Assembly: GCA_951813255.1 (NCBI GenBank)
Contig: OX638353.1
Span: forward strand, 992,001-1,056,000
DNA length: 64,000 bases
Reading direction: 5' to 3'
Source of the DNA: an uncultured Dehalococcoidia bacterium
GTDB taxonomy: Bacteria; Chloroflexota; Dehalococcoidia; Lucifugimonadales; JAAXIE01
Shown here: positions 41,738-48,902 of the stretch, in pieces
How positions within the stretch are numbered: the stretch's first letter is position 1
Layout of the letters: each line of letters starts with the position of its first letter
Made by a program: the position numbers and the translations under genes
The notes under the pieces: generated by a model
The model's database searches: none
Seen by the model: only the letters and a program-made list of their open reading frames with translations
What the model was told of the DNA's origin: nothing

Positions 41738-43030
41738 TTACGTTCCCCGCTCCGCCAGCACTTTGGGGTCGCTGATGTACTCGGTCGCCACTTTGCGTCC
41801 CACTTCCATCTGGAGGCGCTTGTCTTCTTCGGGGGTGGGGGCTGGCGGGATGTCGCGGACTATGGTGTCGTTGCCGTAGGTGGGGATGGGCTCAACTGCA
41901 TCACGGATGATGCCCTTGGGGTCGTGGCCCTGCTGGACGGCTTCGATGCCCTCGCGCAGGATGCGTCGCACCATGATGATGCCACGGTCGGTTGTGGCTA
42001 GGTGCTCCATGGCGTGGAGGGCGATGGGTCGCTGGCCGACTTGGGCGTCGTAGTCGCCGGGGACACGCTGGCGCTCCTCGTAGGGGCGGCCGTCGTCTTG
42101 GCCGAACTCCATGACCTGCTCAGTGTCGACCTCGATGGGGTAGTCATCTTTCACGTGGCGCACGCGGAAGTTCATGGTGTGGGTGTCGTCCACGGGCACA
42201 GACCACTGGGTCATCCAAGGGCGGGCCACTGGCCTACGACGCTGCACGTCGTCGCCGGTGGCAGACCACTGGTGTATGTTCGGGGCTATGAAGTCGGTCA
42301 TTCGCACCCAGACCGCGTCGCCGACTCTTCTGGAAGCCACGAACACCATTCCCACCGGGGTCTCCATGTACTCCCAGTCGGCGCGGTTGCGGAGGTCGGC
42401 GGTGAAGCCCTGGCTGCCGTCGATGGTGTGTAGGAAGTCCAGGTGGGCTGGGTCCATGCAGTTCTCTTTGACCTGAAGCCAGTTGGCGGGCATCTCGTGG
42501 CGGACGCTTACGCGAGCGCGGTAGCCCGGCATGACGTATGTATCGAATACGGGGAAGGGTGGCTGTTTGTCCGGCGGCCCCATGTAGACGAACACTATGC
42601 CATGGTAGACGTGGGTGGGGTAAGCGCCTTGGCATAGACGGTCTTTGAGGGTGCTGCGGGCGGGTTCGCCTGGGGTGTCGAGTATCCGGCCATCGACATC
42701 GAAGAGCCAGCCGTGGTAGCAGCACCGCAGACCGCGCTCGGACACTACGCCGAACTCCAGGGAAGTCCCACGATGAGAGCAGTGGAGTTGCAGGACTCCC
42801 ACCTGTCCCTGGCGGTCTTTGAAGACCACCAAGTCTTCGCCCATGACCCGCACCCGCACTGGCAGTTCGCCAAGTTCGTCTTCGAACACCACCGGGTTCC
42901 AGAAGCGGCGGAGGTATTCTCCGCAGGGAGTGCCCGGCCCCACATGAGTGAGCACATCTTCCTCACGGGGGATGTCACGGTGGTGGTAAGCGCTGTAGGT
43001 GTTGGTGAGAAAGGGAGCTCTGGTGGTCAT
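41738..43030 (-). CDS. Rieske oxygenase, phthalate dioxygenase/VanA-like
   Basis: A 430-residue Rieske non-heme iron oxygenase. The [2Fe-2S] site is CSHRGTSLEFG...RCCYHGW (C84, H86, C103, H106). The mononuclear site is KENCMDPAHLDFLHTIDG (N190, D193, H196, H201). This form, with PAHLDFLH, belongs to the homo-oligomeric oxygenases such as phthalate dioxygenase, vanillate demethylase and related O/N-demethylases, which receive electrons from a separate reductase. It is 33 bases downstream of the rhodanese gene and ends 7 bases from hicB, tail to tail. Confidence 0.9.
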   Translation of the reverse strand: MTTRAPFLTNTYSAYHHRDIPREEDVLTHVGPGTPCGEYLRRFWNPVVFEDELGELPVRVRVMGEDLVVFKDRQGQVGVLQLHCSHRGTSLEFGVVSERGLRCCYHGWLFDVDGRILDTPGEPARSTLKDRLCQGAYPTHVYHGIVFVYMGPPDKQPPFPVFDTYVMPGYRARVSVRHEMPANWLQVKENCMDPAHLDFLHTIDGSQGFTADLRNRADWEYMETPVGMVFVASRRVGDAVWVRMTDFIAPNIHQWSATGDDVQRRRPVARPWMTQWSVPVDDTHTMNFRVRHVKDDYPIEVDTEQVMEFGQDDGRPYEERQRVPGDYDAQVGQRPIALHAMEHLATTDRGIIMVRRILREGIEAVQQGHDPKGIIRDAVEPIPTYGNDTIVRDIPPAPTPEEDKRLQMEVGRKVATEYISDPKVLAERGT

Positions 43031-43063
43031 ATGCTGTCCTCTTGACGGGTCAAGGTTAGTCCT

Positions 43064-43438
43064 CTAGCTGGACTCCGGTACCACAAATGGGAGGTTGGCC
43101 TCTTTCCAACCGGAAAAGCCTGGGGCCATGTAGGAGACGTTGGTGTAGCCCATGGCCTTGAGGGTCTGCCCTGCCAGGGCAGATCGGGCGGTGCCCCCTC
43201 AATGGGCTATGATGCACGCGCCCTTGTCCGGTACCACATCCTCCACCCGGCCCTCGAGGCGGCCCCGAGCGAGCATGGTTGCGCCCTCGATGTGGCCTTG
43301 GGCCCACTCGTCGGGCTCGCGCACGTCTAGCACGATGATTGCTTCGCCAGCGTTGCGCCTTGCGTACACATCCTGTGCCGAAACCGATGCCACAGCTGCT
43401 TGGGCGATCTCCGTCATTCTCCGCCCTATGTTTTCCAT
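43064..43438 (-). CDS. Rhodanese-domain protein with in-frame TGA at the catalytic cysteine (candidate selenoprotein)
   Basis: From ATG 43438 the frame gives 79 codons, TGA (43199-43201), then 44 more codons to TAG at 43064. The first part has IIVLDVREPDEWAQGHIEGA, the normal rhodanese core, ending ACIIAH. After the TGA comes GGTARSALAGQTLKAMGYTN and later PGFSGWKEANLPFVV, the normal C-terminal half. TGA is codon 80, where rhodaneses carry the active-site Cys, with Arg at +5 as in CxxxxRS. A stem-loop follows at the usual SECIS distance. It is either a selenocysteine sulfurtransferase or a nonsense-mutated gene. A near-perfect extended -10 promoter precedes it and a Rieske gene follows. Confidence 0.75.
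43165..43183 (-). promoter_or_regulatory. SECIS-like stem-loop after the rhodanese TGA
   Basis: On the minus strand TCTGCCC pairs perfectly with GGGCAGA around the loop TGGCA. The stem begins 15 bases after the TGA, and the first loop G comes 23 bases after it. This fits the bacterial SECIS pattern: a short stem with G in the first two loop positions, 16-37 bases from UGA. Confidence 0.6.
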
Positions 43439-43477
43439 GTTTCTCTCCTCTTCTGGTCCTCTTGATGTGACGCCGCA

Positions 43478-43486
43478 TTATAGCAG
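43478..43486 (-). promoter_or_regulatory. Consensus extended -10 promoter of the rhodanese-Rieske operon
   Basis: The minus strand reads TGCTATAAT, a perfect extended -10. It would start transcripts near 43471, 33 bases before the ATG at 43438. The divergent plus-strand gene has TGCTACCAT overlapping nearby. Confidence 0.7.
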
Positions 43487-43534
43487 TGCTACCATGGGGC
43501 ACGACGATACGACCATGTATTGGGGGAGGCGCCC

Positions 43535-45847
43535 GTGACCTATTTTGGACAATCGCTCAAACGATTCGAGGACTCCCGTCTGCTCAGGGGTCAAGGGGCC
43601 TTTGTGGACGACATAACGCTTGACGGCCAACTGTACGCCCATGTCCTGCGCAGCCCACATGCCCATGCTGCCATCAGGAGTGTGGACCCATCGGCAGCGC
43701 TGGCCCATCCAGAGGTGGTGGCGGTTTTCAGCGGGGCGGACGTGGTGGAAACGCTGGGGAACATACCTACTCGCTCCATGACGCGTGGCTGGGCCGTCGA
43801 CGAAATCCGCCCGCCAGAGCATCCCGTGCTGGCGTACGAGAAAGCTTTCTACGTGGGGCAGCCTGTGGCGGTGGTGGTCGCACGTTCGGCCTACGCGGCC
43901 CTTGATGGGGCCGAGTTGGTGAATATTGACTACCAGCCGCTTGATCCTGTCGTCGATCCCTATGGGGCCGCTGAAGACACTCATGTGCTCCACGAGCAGG
44001 TAGGCACCAATGTCGCTATGCGGGTGCAGCACGAGGGTGGCGAGGTGGATGAGGCGTTCGCTGGTGCCCATCGCGTGATTTCAGGACGGTTTGAGGTGCA
44101 GCGCTTGGCGCCTGCGCCGATGGAGGCGCGGGGCATCGTGGCGACTTACGATGCGGGCGAGGATATGCTGACGGTGTGGAATTCAACCCAAGTGCCGCAT
44201 CGTGTGCGCGATGGCATGGCGCGGGTGCTTGGACGCTCGCAGGAGTCGACACGGGTCATCGCGCCTGATGTAGGCGGCGGGTTCGGAGAGAAAGATACTG
44301 TCTTCCCTGAGGACATCCTGATTCCCTACCTGGCGCTGACTCTAGGCCAGCCCATCAAGTGGGTGGAAGGCCGGCAAGAGAACATGGTGGCCCTCCACGC
44401 CCGGGGCCACTATTCGGACGTAGAAGCAGCCGTAACCGAGGACGGAATGCTGCTGGGGATGAAAGTGTCGATTGTGGCGGATCTAGGTGCGTTCTTTCTG
44501 GTCACAACTCCATCGGTACCCTTCCTTGCCGCGCACCGGATAGTCGGTCCCTACAGGACCCCTGCCATGCGCGTCAATGTGCGGGGGGTGACTACGAACA
44601 AGCCTCCCACGGGTCCCTATCGTGGAGCGGGCGGGCCGGAGGCTGCCTTCTGCATGGAGCGCATCATGGACTTGGTTGCCACTGAGCTTGGCATGGACCC
44701 TTCCCATGTGAGACGGATCAATATGATCCACCCTGACGCACTGCCCTATACCACTCCCACCGGCATCACCTACGACTCTGGCAACTATGAAGTGGGTCTG
44801 GACCGGGCGCTCCAGATGTCGGAGTACGCGCAATGGAAGGCGCGGGCTGCCGAGCCCAGAAAGCCGGGCGAGCCCCTGCTGGGCGTGGGCTTGGCCACGG
44901 TGCTGAAGGCATCGGGGGCCTATGGTGAGGTGCGGGAGGATAGCTCTCGTGTGATCATCGAGGCATCCGGACGGGTCACCATCCATATCGGGGCTTCGCC
45001 TCACGGGCAGGGAACCGAGACCACTTTCTCCCAGGTGGCAGCCGATGAGTTGGGGCTGACTCCGGAAGACTTGACCATCCTCCATAGTGACACGGGAATC
45101 ATCGCCAAGGGTGGTGGGACTTCGGCCAGCCGTGGCACGGTGGTTTCGGGCTCTGCAATGGTGCTGGCCTTGCGCCAAGCGCGAGAGAAGATGGGACGTA
45201 TCGCGGCGCAACTGCTCGACTGCACCCCGGACGACCTCGATTTTCAGGACGGCCGGGTGTCCCATCAGTCGGACCCGTCGCGGGCTACAACCTTTGCGGA
45301 GGTGGCATCCGCAGCGTATGAGGAGGAACGCCTACCTCAAGGCGAAAGCATCGGGTTGGACTTCAGCTTGGACTACACCCTGCCCAACAATCCCTACGCC
45401 TTCGCGGCCCATGTGGCCGTGGTGGAAGTTGACCCCGATACGGGCGATGTACGGATCATCAAGTATTTCGCGGTGCATGATTGCGGGAACATCATCAACC
45501 CCATGATCGTGGAGGCCCAGTTGCACGGGGGTATTGTGCAGGGGCTGGGACAGGCGATGGTGGAAGGTATCCAATATGATGCCAGCGGGCAGTTGGTCAG
45601 CGGGAGTCTTCTGGACTATGCGCTGCCGGTTGCAGCCGATATGCCTGACTTCCAGATGGATACGATGGAGACGCCTTCGCCTCTCACTCCGCATGGAGCG
45701 AAGGGCATCGGAGAGTTGCCCACCGTGGCGACGCCGGTGGTGCTGGCAAATGCAGTGATGAACGCACTCGAATCGGCTGGTGTCCGCAACGTGGATACGC
45801 CACTGACACCCAACAGGATTGTGGAGGCATTGCGACAGGTGGCCTAG
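43535..45847 (+). CDS. CoxL-type molybdopterin-binding subunit, stand-alone
   Basis: A 770-residue paralogue of the 26667 gene. QSLKRFEDSRLLRGQGAFVD, DVGGGFGEKDTVF, GPYRGAGGPEAAFCMERIMD, HGQGTETTFSQVAADELGLT and TPHGAKGIGELPTVATP line up with it block by block. The GTG at 43535 has GGGGGAGG upstream and is preferred over a TTG 15 bases earlier. No CoxM or CoxS genes adjoin. The stop codon TAG overlaps the minus-strand stop of the FAD oxidoreductase within one CTAG. It probably shares small subunits with another Mo-hydroxylase. Confidence 0.87.
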   Translation: MTYFGQSLKRFEDSRLLRGQGAFVDDITLDGQLYAHVLRSPHAHAAIRSVDPSAALAHPEVVAVFSGADVVETLGNIPTRSMTRGWAVDEIRPPEHPVLAYEKAFYVGQPVAVVVARSAYAALDGAELVNIDYQPLDPVVDPYGAAEDTHVLHEQVGTNVAMRVQHEGGEVDEAFAGAHRVISGRFEVQRLAPAPMEARGIVATYDAGEDMLTVWNSTQVPHRVRDGMARVLGRSQESTRVIAPDVGGGFGEKDTVFPEDILIPYLALTLGQPIKWVEGRQENMVALHARGHYSDVEAAVTEDGMLLGMKVSIVADLGAFFLVTTPSVPFLAAHRIVGPYRTPAMRVNVRGVTTNKPPTGPYRGAGGPEAAFCMERIMDLVATELGMDPSHVRRINMIHPDALPYTTPTGITYDSGNYEVGLDRALQMSEYAQWKARAAEPRKPGEPLLGVGLATVLKASGAYGEVREDSSRVIIEASGRVTIHIGASPHGQGTETTFSQVAADELGLTPEDLTILHSDTGIIAKGGGTSASRGTVVSGSAMVLALRQAREKMGRIAAQLLDCTPDDLDFQDGRVSHQSDPSRATTFAEVASAAYEEERLPQGESIGLDFSLDYTLPNNPYAFAAHVAVVEVDPDTGDVRIIKYFAVHDCGNIINPMIVEAQLHGGIVQGLGQAMVEGIQYDASGQLVSGSLLDYALPVAADMPDFQMDTMETPSPLTPHGAKGIGELPTVATPVVLANAVMNALESAGVRNVDTPLTPNRIVEALRQVA

Positions 45848-47283
45848 CGCGAGAGGCGGTGCTTCCGCAGGACGGAGCGGGCGGCGTTGTATCCACACAT
45901 GCCGTGGACTCCGCCGCCGGGCGGTGTGGATGAGGAGCAGATGTACACGCCCTTCATGGGTGTGGAGTAGGGATCCCATCGCCAAGCTGGCCTACCGAAC
46001 ATCTGGGCCAAGTCCTGCATACCGCCATTGATGTCGCCGCCGATGTAATTGGGGTTGTAGGCCTCCAGCTTGGCGGGCGACATAACGCTGCGGGCCAGAA
46101 CCAAGTCCCTGAACCCGGGCGCGAACCGTTCGATTTGAGACTCGATGCGCTCGGTCATGTCCACACAAGAGCCGTGGGGGACGTGGCAATAGGCCCATGC
46201 TGTGTGCTTGCCTTCGGGGGCGCGTGTGGGGTCGAAGAGAGTGTGCTGGGCTAACAGGACGAATGGCTTTTCCGGGTGGCCTCCACGCCATACCGTCTCT
46301 TCCGCCCCTGCGATCTCGGAGAAGCTGCCTCCGACATGGACCGTGGCTGACTGGCTGCATTCAGTAGCTACCCACGGTATGGGGCCATCGAGCGCCCAAT
46401 CCACCTTGAATGCACCCATCCCGTAGCGGTAGCGCTTCATCCGGTTCAAGTAGCTCTTGGGGATTCGTTCTCTGGTTACTTCTGCCAGTTGCTTAGGAGT
46501 GAGGTCTAGCAATGTGGCCTGGGCGTCTGGGATGTCTTGTAGTGAACTGACCGGAGTGCTGGTGAAGATCTCCCCGCCGAGGGATCTCAGGTAGGACGCC
46601 AGGGCGTCGGATATGCGCTGGGCCCCGCCTTGGGGGAATGGCCAGCCAGCCACATGACCGAACATGGCGAGCACCAAGCCGAAGGCCGCCGAGGGACGTT
46701 TGTCGAGTGGCAGCAGGGAATGGGCTGCCAGACCGGCGAAGAGGGCGCGGGCACGTTCGCCCGCGAATGTTCTGTCGGCAAGAGACTTGGCAGAATGGAG
46801 ACCGTGCTTGGCGAAGCGCGCCATAGCCAGCGGGTGTTGGGGACGTCGCATGGGGCCCAGAAGGTCAGGTTGCAGCAGGCCCCAGTCGGAGACGAGCGGG
46901 GACATCAGCCGGGCATATGCTTGGGCATCGCTACCGCCGATGGAGTCTCCCGTATCCACGATGCCGGGATGCAGGGCAACGGCAGAGCCATCGTCCAAGG
47001 GATGGGCTACGCACAGGGGCGGACTGACCCACTCCAAGCCAAGCTCTTCCGAAGGCAGGCCCTCAAAGAACGGCGATATCACCGCGGTGGCGTGAATCGC
47101 TGAGCACACATCGTGGGTGTAACCCGGCAGGGTGAGTTCCGCAGAGCGGGCGCCGCCGCCAATGGTCTCCTTGGCTTCCAGCACCCTGACTCGCCATCCC
47201 TGACGTGCCAGAGTGATGGCGGCTGCCAAGCCGTTGGGGCCGGCACCCACCACCACTCCATCACACGCTTCAGAGGAAGTCAC
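45844..47283 (-). CDS. Phytoene desaturase-like NAD(P)/FAD oxidoreductase
   Basis: A 479-residue flavoprotein. VVVGAGPNGLAAAITLARQG is the N-terminal dinucleotide-binding motif. VRVLEAKETIGGGARSAELT continues it, with GYTHDVCSAIH after. The C-terminal CSSSTPPGGGVHGMCGYNAA is the closing FAD motif of the phytoene dehydrogenase/NAD(P)-binding amine oxidase group. Soluble members like this (similar to pyridine nucleotide-disulphide oxidoreductase domain protein 2) are widespread outside carotenoid pathways, so carotenoid synthesis is not implied. It is 21 bases downstream of the triple Rid gene. Confidence 0.87.
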   Translation of the reverse strand: MTSSEACDGVVVGAGPNGLAAAITLARQGWRVRVLEAKETIGGGARSAELTLPGYTHDVCSAIHATAVISPFFEGLPSEELGLEWVSPPLCVAHPLDDGSAVALHPGIVDTGDSIGGSDAQAYARLMSPLVSDWGLLQPDLLGPMRRPQHPLAMARFAKHGLHSAKSLADRTFAGERARALFAGLAAHSLLPLDKRPSAAFGLVLAMFGHVAGWPFPQGGAQRISDALASYLRSLGGEIFTSTPVSSLQDIPDAQATLLDLTPKQLAEVTRERIPKSYLNRMKRYRYGMGAFKVDWALDGPIPWVATECSQSATVHVGGSFSEIAGAEETVWRGGHPEKPFVLLAQHTLFDPTRAPEGKHTAWAYCHVPHGSCVDMTERIESQIERFAPGFRDLVLARSVMSPAKLEAYNPNYIGGDINGGMQDLAQMFGRPAWRWDPYSTPMKGVYICSSSTPPGGGVHGMCGYNAARSVLRKHRLSR

Positions 47284-47304
47284 TGGTCTGGGTCAGGGTG
47301 TGCT

Positions 47305-48666
47305 TCACCCACCCTTCTTCGCTATCAGGTCAATCTCAATCAGGGGCCCGGGGAACATGATGCCGCTGCTGCCATCAGCTTCCTGCGAGGGGATGATACT
47401 CATGGCAGGCCAGTATCCCATGGGGTCGTATATCCGGCGCCATGCGCGGCTGAAGCCCCGGAAGTCATGGGGAGCGTCGACTAGGTATATCCGGGCATCG
47501 ACCACATCTCCCAGAGCGAACCCGTTCCCCTCCAGTTGATCCTGCAGGAGTTCCATGGTGAACTCCGTCTGGACTTCGATATCGGAGAAGTGGTGAGGCA
47601 GGCCCGGAGGTGTGCGTCGTATGGCGGCCTCGGCTATCTGCGGTATGTCTCCGGTGGGCTGTGGCAACCCGTTACGCACCTCTGTTTTGCCGAAATCGTC
47701 AATGGGCACCTGCCCGGCCATGAAGAGCCAGTCCTGCACCATGATGCCTGGAGTGAAGTTCACCCGGCGCACATCCACGGGATGCCAGCGTATGCCCGCC
47801 CGCGTTTCGTGCTTCTGGTGCTGCGCGTCCGGGGCAAGGAACGTGAAGTTGGCAAGGAAAACCGTTCCCGGCACCAGCAACTCCCGCATGCCCATGGAGG
47901 CCCGGTTGGGTGGCGGCTGCATGTACTCGCCCCATACAGCATCGATCTGGTGGAAGTTGAGCAGGTCTGGCTCGTACAGTTGGGACTTGATACCTTGGTC
48001 CAAGCCGCTTCCTGCCGCCTCGAGCACCTTGCCCATGTTGGTGAAGGCATAGCGGGCCTGCATCTCCGGGTCCGACCCGTAAATGGGAAAGCCCGGCTGC
48101 TTGCTGACGGCCAAGCCGGTGTTGTAATCGGTGGCGGAGACGCCTGAAAGAAAGACGAAGGGCCCTCCCTTAACCGCCTGCGGAGCGTGTTCCGCCGCCA
48201 TCGGGTTCGGGGCATCGGCTGCGTTGACGGTCTGGGGGGTGTAGGACGAATTGGCTGCCAAGGCCACAGCCTGCACGTTGAGGCGAGCGCCCCTGATGAT
48301 GTGCTGATCGTGTCCGACCACCGCCGTGGTGCGGGCGGGCGGATTGTTGGGGAAGTATTCCTGCCAGACCAGCTTGAACTCATAAAAGTCCTCTGCCTCG
48401 ATGAGGTAGACCTCGGCCTTCACGACCCGGTCTAACGTAGTCCCTGCTTCCGCCAGGACCGTTCGCAGCTTCTCGAGGCAGGCCCGGGTCTGAGCGCCGA
48501 TATCGCTTTCACCCACATAGGGGGACACAGACTGTGCGCGTACAACGTTCCCGGACTCGTCCAACGGGAATACGGAGGAGACGAATATGAAGTCTCCCGC
48601 TCGTTGAAAGCTGGGCGCAGGAAGCACTCCCTGCCATGAGTTGGACCCGGACTGCGATGTGGTCAT
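47305..48666 (-). CDS. Single-chain triple Rid-domain protein
   Basis: A 453-residue protein made of three Rid (YjgF) domains. Domain 1, about 14-140: FQRAGDFIFVSSVFPLDESG, RVVKAEVYLIEAEDFYEFKL and PPARTTAVVG. Domain 2, about 160-285: VKGGPFVFLSGVSATDYNTG, YAFTNMGKVLEAAGSGLDQG and PPPNRASMGM. Domain 3, about 300-453: VNFTPGIMVQDWLFMAGQVP, VVDARIYLVDAPHDFRGFSR and a last strand lacking the Arg. Rid proteins are normally homotrimers with active sites between subunits, so this is a trimer in one chain. Domains 1 and 2 keep the conserved Arg; domain 3 does not. Confidence 0.8.
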   Translation of the reverse strand: MTTSQSGSNSWQGVLPAPSFQRAGDFIFVSSVFPLDESGNVVRAQSVSPYVGESDIGAQTRACLEKLRTVLAEAGTTLDRVVKAEVYLIEAEDFYEFKLVWQEYFPNNPPARTTAVVGHDQHIIRGARLNVQAVALAANSSYTPQTVNAADAPNPMAAEHAPQAVKGGPFVFLSGVSATDYNTGLAVSKQPGFPIYGSDPEMQARYAFTNMGKVLEAAGSGLDQGIKSQLYEPDLLNFHQIDAVWGEYMQPPPNRASMGMRELLVPGTVFLANFTFLAPDAQHQKHETRAGIRWHPVDVRRVNFTPGIMVQDWLFMAGQVPIDDFGKTEVRNGLPQPTGDIPQIAEAAIRRTPPGLPHHFSDIEVQTEFTMELLQDQLEGNGFALGDVVDARIYLVDAPHDFRGFSRAWRRIYDPMGYWPAMSIIPSQEADGSSGIMFPGPLIEIDLIAKKGG

Positions 48667-48732
48667 CAGGCATTCTCCTAAGTTAAGGTCCGATGGATTC
48701 CATCGGTGCTTTCATGGGATAGACGCGTGGCA

Positions 48733-48761
48733 ATTATCGCCATCTTGATGGTACATGCCAA
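48733..48761 (-). promoter_or_regulatory. Sigma-70 promoter of the Rid-FAD oxidoreductase operon
   Basis: TTGGCA and GATAAT on the minus strand (plus 48756-48761 and 48733-48738) are 17 bases apart. AGGAGA precedes the ATG at 48666. Confidence 0.65.
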
Positions 48762-48799
48762 GCCTGAAGGCGAAACTGTTCAAGCACCTGAAGGGGACA

Positions 48800-48828
48800 T
48801 TGTGCCGACCCACGATGGCCGTTATACT
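48800..48828 (+). promoter_or_regulatory. Sigma-70-like promoter of the peptide-binding lipoprotein
   Basis: TTGTGC (48800-48805) and TATACT (48823-48828) are 17 bases apart, divergent from the Rid promoter. AGGAGG at 48890-48895 selects the ATG at 48903. Confidence 0.55.
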
Positions 48829-48902
48829 GCTGCATCCGGCAATGCCGTCCGGAGCTCCGTGCTGGCTCGTGCCGGAAATCAGACCGGACAGGAGGCTTGG
48901 TT

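Noticed and set aside
43056..43502. 148-residue minus-strand frame overlapping the rhodanese
   Set aside because: It is the rhodanese region read in another frame, Arg/Gly-rich and without domain motifs.
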